Below are positions 35,227 through 44,576 of a stretch of DNA of 64,000 nt, piece after piece. This stretch comes from Terana coerulea (lineage: Eukaryota; Basidiomycota; Agaricomycetes; Polyporales; Phanerochaetaceae): assembly GCA_024811115.1 (NCBI GenBank), contig JAKOGH010000649.1, forward strand, positions 62,001 through 126,000, read 5' to 3'. Every line of letters begins with the position of its first letter. Within the stretch, counting starts at the first letter, position 1. Both the position numbers and the translations under genes were made by a program. The notes beneath the pieces were generated by a model. The model was given only the letters and a program-made list of their open reading frames with translations. It did no database searches and was not told where the DNA came from.

Positions 35227-35921
35227 ATGGGCGAGCACGCCGATGTCGACCGCGAGATCATCGACCTCAGCCAGCCGCTTATCACCGGAATGGTGTACAG
35301 CTGCGAAGGCCACCCGAGCTTCACAGCGAGCTGCATCTCGACTGTCACGCAGGGCGCATTCGCGACCGTGCACAGTCTGTCGCTCGCCACCCACACGGGC
35401 ACGCACCTCGACGCGCCGTACCACTTCTTCGAGGACGGCACGAAGGTGGGCAGTTTGGACCTCTCGCTGCTTGCCGCCGCGCCGGTGATTGTCGCCGATT
35501 TCAGGTCGAAGAAGGCTCGGGAGAAGATCGCTTGGGAGGATTTGCAGAAGTACGAGGGGCGGATGAGGAAGGGCGTCGTTCTGGCGATCTGTACGGGCTG
35601 GTCGAAGCACTGGGGAGCCCGCAGTATTTGGCGCACCCGTACATGAATCCAGACACCGCGGACAAAATTCTGGCGACGGGGGTCAGGGTAATTGCGGTTG
35701 ACTCCGATGAGTCCTGATTTGGTGGCGGAGGAGGGCGGGGACACTGGTATGTTCCATCGAGCGTGGCTGGGAAAGGGGCTATCATTGTAGAGAACTTGAA
35801 CAATGTGGAAAGTCTGCTAGGTCTGGACCAGGAGAGGCTGCGTACCAGTATGCTACCGCTCAGTCTTATCGACCTCGACGGAAGCCCGGTACGAGCTGTG
35901 GCATGGGAGGATGGGGAGTAA
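35227..35921 (+). CDS. Cyclase-family / kynurenine-formamidase-like hydrolase, frame-broken copy
   Basis: A metal-dependent hydrolase of the cyclase family (Pfam PF04199). The ATG at 35227 gives MGEHADVDREIIDLSQPL, and the metal-binding signature HTGTHLDAPYHF is intact near residue 60. Single exon. The frame is lost at the G run 35612-35615 (needs one base), at 35704-35706 (needs one base removed) and at the G run 35775-35778 (needs one base); after each step the protein resumes in register with the neighbouring paralogue (YLAHPYMNPDTADKI, SPDLVAEEGGDTG, IIVENLNNVESLLGL, DGSPVRAVAWEDGE, stop 35919-35921). Three breaks in 700 nt either reflect base errors or a decaying duplicate; the intact paralogue next door makes loss tolerable. 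The natural substrate is unknown. Confidence 0.75.
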
Positions 35922-36064
35922 AGTAGGAGCCTCGAGCTCAAGGCCCAATTGAAGCCAAATTGCGTCGGCCAACCAGACTCCCAAGTAAACGTCGTATTAT
36001 ACCAGTGACTATATGCGCATTAAAGGCTTGAGATCAACACTAAATCATGCATCGCTTACCTGAA

Positions 36065-36760
36065 CTAGGTTTCCGCTCGCCTCCACGCGAAAGCCCTCAC
36101 TGGCGACCCGTCACAACCTCCAAGCTTGAGCGGTACCAAGCTAACCATCCACTGTCCATCTTGGATCGCCTCGAGGTTGGCCAAATTCTCCGCAATCACC
36201 ACATCAGCACCAAGAACAATCTTGTGAAAGGCGTAGCTCGCTTCATGTCCCGCGCTTTCCTCGAGGACGGTCTCGTCGGGGCTGAGCGTGTCCACACCCA
36301 CCAAGCGAACGCCAGCAGCGACTAGACGGCGCCCGACCTCAGGAGAGACGTAGGGATGATCGAAGTACTTCTTCTGTCCCCAGTATCTTGACCAACCGGT
36401 GCGCAACAGTACAATGGTGCCTGGTTCGAGCTTCGTGGCGTTCGCGCATACTTTGAGGTCGTCCCACTGGATCTCTTCTCTGTCCTTCAGCTCCCTCCCC
36501 AGCCCCTTCACCGTGAGATCAACAACCAATGCAGGGCCTACAAAAGTTGATAGCGGAATTTCATCAATTTTCTGGCCGTCTTCAATGAAGTGGAAGGGTG
36601 CATCGACGTGGGTGCCGGCATGAGAGCCCAGATTGATACTTTGGACATTGACACCGTCAGAGGAAAGGGTGAGGTGAGGACAGGAATTGAATGAAGGATC
36701 GCCAGGGTATATGGGCAAGGCAGAATCAAGAGTATGGGATAGGTCTACAATGTTAGCCAT
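36065..36760 (-). CDS. Cyclase-family / kynurenine-formamidase-like hydrolase, intact paralogue
   Basis: An uninterrupted single-exon frame of 231 residues, convergent with the copy at 35227. It begins MANIVDLSHTLDSALPIYPG and carries the metal-site motif SHAGTHVDAPFHF near residues 46-58, then LLRTGWSRYWG, FDHPYVSPEVGRRLV, GVDTLSPDE and DGSPVRAFAW. The family includes bacterial-type kynurenine formamidase and isatin hydrolase, which use the HxGTHxDxPxH metal ligands; these are all present, so it should be catalytically competent. No signal peptide, hence cytosolic. The substrate cannot be chosen from sequence alone, and no tryptophan-pathway gene is adjacent. Confidence 0.88.
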   Translation of the reverse strand: MANIVDLSHTLDSALPIYPGDPSFNSCPHLTLSSDGVNVQSINLGSHAGTHVDAPFHFIEDGQKIDEIPLSTFVGPALVVDLTVKGLGRELKDREEIQWDDLKVCANATKLEPGTIVLLRTGWSRYWGQKKYFDHPYVSPEVGRRLVAAGVRLVGVDTLSPDETVLEESAGHEASYAFHKIVLGADVVIAENLANLEAIQDGQWMVSLVPLKLGGCDGSPVRAFAWRRAET

Positions 36761-37240
36761 CTCCTCGTCGCTGTCGCGAGCAGGACGAGAGGCACGAATA
36801 AATCACACACAAGGAACTCACAAGCGTCTAAAGCACCTCGTGCTCAATATGGGAACTCCAGTGGTTCAGACAGACTTCGGATATACACGCTGCAGTACTA
36901 CACTGGCGAGCAATATTTAATGAAGGAAGAGAGCATAGAAGTGGCATAGGGAGGCATACGAGTGCTACATACAGCATAGGTTGCAAAGCAGAGTTGGTGG
37001 GTGCATATGGGATGGGTGTGCGAGGATACAAGATAGCCAGAGTCCCAGAGCAAGTGATCAAACAATGAGCGGGGCGCAGTGCAAGGACAGACAATGAACG
37101 GCGGGCGATGAGACAAAACCAGGGAGAAATTGAGGGAAAGGATATGTGACAATGAAGCGTTCCAGAGCAATCAAGAAAAGCATAAAGCATGCGCGAGCAG
37201 ACAGCACAAAACTGAGACACGAGAAAGCACGAGAGAAAAA
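36761..37240. other. Intergenic region (promoter of the intact cyclase)
   Basis: 480 nt between two minus-strand genes. Frames run through it on the minus strand, but they are Cys/Leu/Ser-rich, follow the stop at 37241 and have no domain character. Confidence 0.4.
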
Positions 37241-38387
37241 TCAGAACAGTGTTGCGAGACGTCGCTCGAGAACTCCGATGGCGACCAAATCCGAACGCAA
37301 GCAACGATAGAGCATGTTCGTCACAACAAAGGTGTAGGCGAGTAAGATGATGTCGAGCTTCCAGTTCGACCATGAACAGCATGTGAACAACGGCACTAGC
37401 GCGATGAGGAGGAAGATGAGAGGGACGAGGCCACGACAGAACCACCGTACGGAGGTTTGCCAGCGATCCCGTGATTTGGTGCAGGCCTCGTTGAACTTTG
37501 TCCGGCGTTCTCGTGCCACAAGGTGGGCTGCCGATGGATCCTCTGTGAAAATGTAAGTACGCGCTCCAAAAATGCGAGCTGGCATACAAAGAAGATGGCG
37601 CACCTATAATGCTTATAGAGCCATCATGTCCCTTCATAATCTTCATCTCCCTCGGTAGCAATTCATAGGGGCTATTTGATGTAAATGTCTTGAGACCACG
37701 ACCCTTCCTGTATCGTATAACCTGCACATATGTCCCTCGTTAGCGCACCGCAAACTAGCCAGACGCGTGCACTCACTAAGCAATTCTTTAACCCCCATGT
37801 CTGCACCACTTCCTCAAGATCCAGACAGCCATCCTCGTCCAGATAAAAGTCGCTATAGACGCAACACTGGTCCATCAACTTCTGCAGCGTCACCTCTGGA
37901 AACCACTTGACGCGGACAGTCCTGATGATCAAGACTGTATAAGTACACGCGCAAGGGGCTCTGAAGGCAAAGCGTACTTTAGCCCACGATGCATGTGGGT
38001 CTTGGGCTGGCACCATGGCGCAGAGACGCATTGCGGGTGCTGATTCGAGCTGTTGCGCCACGCATCTGTGACGAATTCATTCGGAGCCTTCTCTGGGATG
38101 GGTGACCGGATCCAAGGGAGCCAGTCTTCGACCAGACTTTGGAAGGGGAACATATGAAGATAGTCGGTACTTGAGGCGAAAGGGTGATGAGGAGGGAGGT
38201 GGTCGTAGGGAGTGCCCCAGAGGAGACGAAGCTCAACTCCATCTGAAAGCGTTGAATTTAAAGGAGCCCAAAGTTTGGCACTGTCAACGGAGAACTGAGC
38301 GTTGCTATGTGGCCGGAAGATCATCAGACTGCGTTGCAACAACGCCACCTTGCAGCTATAACTCGCGGCCTTGTAATTCGAGGGCAT
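37241..38387 (-). CDS. Fungal membrane protein of unknown function
   Basis: About four exons from an ATG at 38387 (a second in-frame ATG at 38324 is equally possible) to the stop at 37241. The N-terminal exon is soluble (RPHSNAQFSVDSAKLWAPLN, FPFQSLVEDWLPWIRSP). The next reads WFPEVTLQKLMDQCCVYSDF and YLDEDGCLDLEEVVQTWGL, where DEDGCLDLEE looks like a degenerate EF-hand loop. The last exon has two hydrophobic spans (CRGLVPLIFLLIALVPLF and IILLAYTFVVTNMLY), suggesting a C-terminal membrane anchor. Not recognised; an organelle-membrane protein is plausible. Confidence 0.6.
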
Positions 38388-38532
38388 TCACGCAATGAGC
38401 CTTGTACTCTGCAACGCACCTCAACACACAAAACTTGCCCCATTGGGACAAGTCCTGGAGTAGACGCCCGCCATGGCCTTCGGGTCGCGTCCTGTCGCGG
38501 CACTCGTTAAGTCTCAAGAAATGTGCAAATAT

Positions 38533-39800
38533 TCATGACGAGCTTCTTCTTAGCCGTCTCAGGTACAGTGTAACAATAAGGAGTTCTACCCTAGAACCCA
38601 TGTCAGATACATGTCTTCGATGTTGGTAAACATCGGGCTCGGCGTACCTCTGCTTCACCATCATCGTCACTCCTTGACTGACGAAACCCTTCAACAGTTG
38701 TGCCTCCAGACCCTGGTAAAGCCCACGAGCACCCTCTTTCCTCACCGCATCCTCCCATATGGTCACCATGTTGGCCTCGCTTGCTTCCTGCTCCTCCTTC
38801 GAGCCGCTCTCCGCTGTTTTCGCGCGTTTACGGTAGACTTGTAGCCTGGTCTTGGCGAGCATCAGAGGGTATAACAACCATATCGCGGCAGTGTTTGAGA
38901 ACGCGGCTCCGATGAATGATGATTTTGCGCTCGGGGTCCCTGATGTCGCAGAATTGGCTGTTGTTCGCGTCGTTAACTTGCCGTACAGCTGGAAGAGGAA
39001 GAGGGTGATGGCAGGGTTGAGCGACAGCGGTATTGTGGTCGAGAAACCTAGTAAAAACATTGGCGAGGCCCGCGTGAACAACAGTGAGCTGGCATGTACG
39101 TACCTCCCCAGAATCCGCTGAGACCTTGCTCCGCATAAATTCGTTGGACAGTGCTGGCAACACCTTTGGGTTCACCACGCTTCTCAGCGTCCTCCCTATC
39201 CCCTTCCACAGGGTTCAACTCTCCCGAGCCTTCTTCCTCCTCAGTTTCTGTCTGCAGTCGGACTGTAATGACACTCAGCGGAGTGCTTATAGCTCGACTG
39301 GCGACACCAGCCAGGAATCCTGCGCCAAGCTCCTCGACGACGCTGAGCAGGACTGGCGTAGCCTTTGACTTCGCGTTAGAGAGTGATGACGATAGTCGTA
39401 TTTTCCGTCGCACAAGGGCAGTACGAAGAAAGGCGTAGAACCAGAAGTATAGGAAACTGCGAACACAGCGTTAGTTGCCACGGTCTGACGGCGTTAATGG
39501 ATTAGCTTACTTTGATACTATTGTAGCAGCGGTATCTGTAGACAAGCCATCGTAAAGGCCGCCCCAGCCTTCGGCAGATGATACATGTTGAAGAGCAAGT
39601 AATATACCGTTAAATCCTGAGCAAAAGATGTTAATCTGTCTGACCATTTGAGTTGGCCAGCACTCACCTCTGAGCCTCTTGGATGATGTTGTCTGCTGTC
39701 TTGTAGCAACAAGATCTAGCGGGTAGACGAGTGCGTTAGCAGTCGCGCTGCCAATTGCCCCCGAGAACGCCTGAACGAGCGGTGGTAAAGTGGAAGTCAT
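38533..39800 (-). CDS. ANT1: Peroxisomal adenine nucleotide carrier (ANT1 / SLC25A17-like)
   Basis: A mitochondrial-carrier-family protein with three repeats. The three signature motifs are visible: PLDLVATRQQ (repeat 1), PLSVITVRLQ (repeat 2) and PLMLAKTRLQ (repeat 3). The start ATG at 39800 gives MTSTLPPLVQAFSGAIGSA. Short introns separate the exons; the last acceptor joins VKQR to VELLIVTLYL, stop at 38533. Repeat 2 carries a long acidic insertion (TETEEEEGSGELNPVEGDRE) on the loop side. The PMP47/ANT1 branch imports ATP into peroxisomes for fatty-acid activation. The adjacent 3-hydroxyacyl-CoA dehydrogenase and the window's CoA ligase fit a fatty-acid theme, though co-regulation is not shown. 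Confidence 0.8.
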
Positions 39801-40130
39801 TTCGCACTGGTATAAACGGTATAAAAATTGGTAAGATATTCAGGACCAAGATATCCAACGTTAACAGCGTATGAGTGGGTATTGCGATCCTACGTATGTA
39901 GAGGTCGATAGGGAAAGAAATGGTTGTGTACAACGTTACTGTAGTTGCTGCCTTCCGTACCAATGACGGGGGACGAAACCCTAACCTAGGCATTTACAGT
40001 GCATGTGATTTCCTCCTGCCATGATCCGGACGAGTCTAGATCTTCGACCACGTTCACGAGCCCAAACCAAAATATTCGTCAATTACTCTCGCATTTCTTG
40101 TTTCATTTCTTTCACATATCTCTCGCCAAC
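39801..40130. promoter_or_regulatory. Divergent promoter (ANT1-like carrier / 3-hydroxyacyl-CoA dehydrogenase)
   Basis: 330 nt between head-to-head ATGs at 39800 and 40131. Shared regulation of two fatty-acid-related genes is possible. No strong TATA box is visible. Confidence 0.45.
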
Positions 40131-42482
40131 ATGTCTGTCGCGAACGCCGTTCGAAGAGTCGGTGTGATAGGCGCAGGCCAAATGGGTGAGCTATGGCAGT
40201 CTCACAATTGAGCGAAATAGCTAACGAATGACCGTTCACAGGCCTCGGCATTGCCTATGTGTCGGCTTTGCGAGCCAAAGTCCCTGTACTTTTGCATGAC
40301 CGCTCGCCGACGCAGATAAAGAAAGGCCTATCGTTCATGGATAAGCTTCTAGCCAAGGACGTAGCGAAAGTACGGTAACATTCGTGCAAGGGGCGCTGAA
40401 GGACCGCTAAACGTGCCTGGTAAACACAGGGAAAGATAAAGAGCGAGGAGGCCAAGGAAGCGCGGGACAGAGTCACCGTCGTTTCCGCAGAAAATGGGAC
40501 TAGCCGGTATGCGAGACGTGGACATGGTTGTCGAGGTCTGTCTGTACGTTGAGTCTCCCATTTGAAGCTTTGACGACGAAGCCACCTCAGGCAGTGTCAG
40601 AGTCTCTCCCGCTCAAGCAAGCCATCTTCTCCAACCTCGCCGCCGAGCTTCCAAGCGAAACTATCCTCGCGTCGAATACTTCCTCCATCAGCATCACCAA
40701 AATTGCCGCCTCTACCATTCCCGAAGGACAGTCCGGCTTCGTCCGAGGAAGGACTGAAGAATGCTGGCAGAGTCATTGGTGTGTCCTCTTGCTTGACCCA
40801 ATACGATCGAATACTGCGGGTTACACCCTCGGTTCAAGGGTCGAGCCGTTGTACTCAGCACGTTCCCGTGTTACTCTGTCTTGAGTCAATCGCTGACCAC
40901 AGGATGTTCAAGGGCTTCATTTCTTCAACCCTGTGCCCGTCATGGTGAGCAAAATCTCCGCTGCAGTGTTCTCTACGGAAATGAGAAACATACTGTACTC
41001 GAGATCCTTGTTCGTGGATTATATGCGGCGAAAGCGGGGGCAAGGGGCTGGTTTTTGTTGCGGAAAACAGGACAAGACAGCCCACTGGTTCTCCCGCTTG
41101 CTGAGCTGCGGCTGGATTTACGAGTCTTCTTTCTGCGTTCCTTGGAGTGTCACCTGGACTGTTGGAGCAGAGGCCACGGCTTCGTAGTCCCTCTGCGCCT
41201 TCCTGTCATGCTATCTGACTGCCTCAATCTGGGCGGTGACCGTGGCTGAGAAGGACTGGTGTCCGTCCCGCTCCGCTCATGCGAGTTGTCGCCCAGTGTG
41301 ACGCGACATGCGCTGGGTCCTGTGTTGAGATCGGTGATCACACGCTGTAGCCTCACACACACCCCATCTCCTTCTCTTTCGCCTTACACTCTTTTCTTAC
41401 TCCTTGTCTCCTCATGGCTTGTATTTGGGCGACAACAACACTGACGTTCTATCCATTTATTTAGAAATTGGTGGAACTAATAACCGGGCTGCAAACGTTC
41501 CCCGAGGTGACGGCTCGGGCGAAAGAATTCGCTGAAAGGTGCGGTAAAGGTGCGTTTACCCTTGACATCACATGCCCTTCATGTGCGCCGGTTAGACTCG
41601 CTTCATTTGGCCTTCTTATCGCCTCATCTCAATACCTAGCATCTTACTGCCGAGTCTTTGAACAGAAGACGGATGAGGATATTGGATAGCCTTGCATGAG
41701 GGCTGTCCAGTATTCAAGCTTTCAGCTGCATGGTGGCTACGGTCAGCATCACACCACCTCGAGTGTATGAATTCACTCTTCCGTGTTCTGTTTGGGTTAC
41801 ACATTATGAGAATAAACTAATAAACAACCGTCACCTGACAGAGGTCACCTCCTCTGGCGACACGCCAGGATTCGTCAGTAATGCACTCCTCATGCCCTTC
41901 ATCAACGAGGCTCGTACATGCTCTCCTCTCAAACTCTTCACAGTCTAAACAAATTTATTTCGCTTGATCGCCTGTGCACTGTACCTGCCTCCGTGCACGG
42001 AAATACATATCGGCTATCTTGCCGTGCATGCAGGCAATAATGCTTCTGGAAAAAGTCAGTCAGCTCGCCTCCACAAATTTCTATGGGATTGACAGCCTTT
42101 TGCCAGGGTATTGCAACTCGCGACGACATCGACAAGACTCTCAAGCTCGGCATGGCCCACCCGATGGGGCCCTTGCAACTAGGTCCGTCCATCCGCTTCA
42201 TGCCCCCGCTCCGAAAATCACAGCTAACCGCAGCCGACGCACGTTCACAGCCGATTTGTGAGTATTATTACCGTGTTCGCCGCCCACGAGCTGGCAAGCG
42301 TGTCGTCGATTGCTCACGGGTGATCTAGCATCGGCCTCGACACTTGCCTCGCGATCCAGCAGACGCTGTACGCTGGCTACGGCGACTCCAAGTACCGCCC
42401 CAGCGTCCTGCTCGAGCGCATGGTCGACGCGCAGTGGCTGGGCAAGAAGAGCGGGAAAGGCTTCTACGACTACTCCGACTGA
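40131..42482 (+). CDS. 3-hydroxyacyl-CoA (3-hydroxybutyryl-CoA) dehydrogenase
   Basis: An NAD-dependent enzyme of beta-oxidation or butanoate metabolism. The ATG at 40131 opens a Rossmann fold: [10 protein letters not shown], continuing after intron 1 as [20 protein letters not shown]. Then come [95 protein letters not shown] and [12 protein letters not shown] before the stop at 42480-42482. Introns are unusually long for this window: 40945-41464 (520 nt), 41550-41841 (292 nt) and about 120 nt near 41914-42033. Frame steps occur at the A run 40491-40494 and near 40725-40730 (each one base too many), and the join at about 41914/42033 does not keep frame as I read it. Either base errors or early decay. 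Confidence 0.82.
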
Positions 42483-43405
42483 GGTGGTGAGGGGTAGAGC
42501 ACGCCTTGTTGGAAAGTATGCAGTCGACGCTTGCACGTGGCGAGGCCGTCCCTGGGAGGCATGGCCCCTGTCCTGCAGCGGACCGGGAGTACCTGTACGT
42601 AAACTCGTTGTATCTTCGCCGCTGGCGCCGCCGCCGGGGCGCTGTGCACTATTCAACGGCAGAATTGAATTTCTCTTCTTTCTCGATCATGATCCTGGCT
42701 TGACCCAGGTCAGGCTCGCAGCCCATGTGGGTCGCACTGGTGTTGTTCGGACACGCCCCAGCTCCTTCTGGGTCATGAATAGGGCCACAGCCGTCCAGCG
42801 GCCGGCGTCCCAGCGTGTCTGCGCCACGGTTCCTAGTATGCCGTCAGACCCCTACATGAGCCTGCATGCGCGCCACGCTCGTGTTTATCGGCTCAGCGGC
42901 GTGTTAGCCCATCTCCGAACAAGCTCAGCGGCCCTCGAGCCAGCTCGGCTGCGCCAGCCCTATGCCACGCCCCGCTCACCCACGCCCATTATCCCCCAAC
43001 CGCTCGGGTGCGTACCCTCGACCACGCCGCTCCCCAGTATGTGCTTAGTTTTCCGGAGCTCCGGGCGAGAACAGTACGGTCTGCTCGATCCCCGCTGAGA
43101 TCCAGATATCCACAGGCCGTGCAGCCCTTCGGCGTGCCGTCCGCATCCCACGGGGCAGCCTGCTCCCGCTCCGGTGCCCGGTGGCTATCGCTGTTGTAGT
43201 GGGAGGGCGGCGCCGGGCTCCCAACGCGTTGCAGGCTCGTTTCCGTGGGATAGTTAACCGCCTGGGTGTATTATAAAAGGCGTACGTGCCCGGCCGCAAT
43301 AGTCTGCCCTCCACGTCGCACGTCTTCCCCTCTGCAGCACACCCCTGCCTAACTCAAACGCCACCACGCCTGCCCCTGCCATATCCGTCCACTCCGCCTG
43401 CAGCC
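42483..43405. other. Intergenic region, GC-rich
   Basis: About 920 nt with no coding-like frame supported. The right end contains the TATA box of the small Cys-rich gene. Confidence 0.4.
43272..43278 (+). promoter_or_regulatory. TATA box of the small Cys-rich gene
   Basis: TATAAAA lies 134 bp upstream of the ATG at 43406, in a GC-rich setting. Confidence 0.55.
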
Positions 43406-43857
43406 ATGTGTGAAGCCGAATGGTAAGCGCGCTTAACCTCCCCGGGTGTATGGAACGGTGCTGACTGCGTTGGGTCTCAGCATGGGAAACTACCACCGCA
43501 AGTGCCAAGTATGCGTCCCGCTTGCGTATTCTGTGTCTTTGACGACTAACCGAAGGGGTTTGCAGCATTACGTGAAGTCGTACGACACGGGCGTCGTGAA
43601 GGACTGCAACTCGCCGCAGTGCGCGCTCAGCCGCGCGCACAAGTGCACGACGCCGTTTGCCCTGCGGCAGTGCACGTGCATCAAGGTACGAAATGCTCCC
43701 TTGCAGTTTGCTGATTGCGTACTCGGAGGCTGAAGCGAGTTGCTGGCAGACGTACACGCAGAACCGGCGGGTGCAGAACCTGATCCAGGACTATTGCGAT
43801 GACTGTCGGGCGGCGGCGTGGGCGAGCTTGGACGTTGATCACTCGCGGGACTGGTGA
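43406..43857 (+). CDS. Small cysteine-rich, probably metal-binding intracellular protein
   Basis: Four exons joined by three introns of 57-64 nt, each with GT-AG ends. Splicing gives about 91 residues beginning MCEAECMGNYHRKC; the first intron splits the codon of the second cysteine (TG/C). The protein continues HYVKSYDTGVVKDCNSPQCA, SRAHKCTTPFALRQCTCIK and NLIQDYCDDCRAAA, ending SRDW. Eleven cysteines with interspersed histidines, in CxxC-like pairs (CDDC, CTC) and without a signal peptide, suggest zinc binding. I recall similar short proteins in other agaricomycetes, but none with an assigned function. A TATA box precedes it. A stress- or development-related role is possible but unsupported. 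Confidence 0.7.
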
Positions 43858-44576
43858 TGGACTCCTTGCTTGCTGCTCGGCGCCGAAAGCCCGGCCGTCA
43901 TTCCGCTCTTGTTATGCCATGTCGATACCCCCATTGCATATTTATAGCATCATTATCGAATCATTATCCGGCATCCCACTTGTTGTTGCCAACGATTCAC
44001 CTTGTAGAAATTAGGCCCAGCGGAAGAGAGGTAAACGCTTTTACTTGCCATAGAGACATGCATGGTTAATGGGCAAGTCCTCAAGACACAATGAGAAATA
44101 CCTAGCCAACCTTTTTTGAATTTTAGTCACACGCTTGTGAGTATTACAGGAGTACTTTTGCTGAGAGGTTAATGCAAAATAGTTGACAGCACATCACTTA
44201 CATTATTGAAATATTTGGTAAGCATACCATGATAAGTATTCAGTGCTTGGGGAACTGAGTAAGTATGCTCGACGTATAAACTTGTGACACCGGAACCGGA
44301 AGTTATATACAAATGTGTTCGGCATGTCCCATTTTTTCGCTAGACAATAATGGCTTGAGATTCGCCAACCCACACCTCGCTGGCCCCGCAGCCAGGCCAT
44401 TTCTGATACGGGCACATGTCACGTGCGCAACTTTGTGGCGTCGCGCGCCCGGCGCCAACGCGCGGTCTGCAACTTGCACCCGCACCTCGACGTCCGCTCT
44501 GCCTCGCTCGCCTCTCGACGTCTCGCACATCACATAACATCAAACAGAGCTGCAAGCAACAGCGAGCAAGGGCGAC
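43858..44576. other. Intergenic region upstream of CHL1
   Basis: About 720 nt. It is AT-rich from 44000 to 44400, then abruptly GC-rich at the CHL1 promoter, whose last 120 nt are repeated in inverted orientation beyond the gene. Confidence 0.5.
44414..44533 (-). repeat. Inverted repeat copy 1 (CHL1 promoter/5' leader)
   Basis: The reverse complement of this segment aligns with 48604-48731. One core stretch (GACGTCGAGGTGCGGG onward) matches at 29 of 31 bases, another (ACGCCACAAAGTTGCGCACG onward) at 25 of 27. It ends about 45 nt before the CHL1 ATG. Confidence 0.75.

Noticed and set aside
44303..44533. Minus-strand 76-codon frame upstream of CHL1 that resembles one at 48603-48839
   Set aside because: The protein likeness is a by-product of the inverted DNA repeat; the frames diverge outside it.
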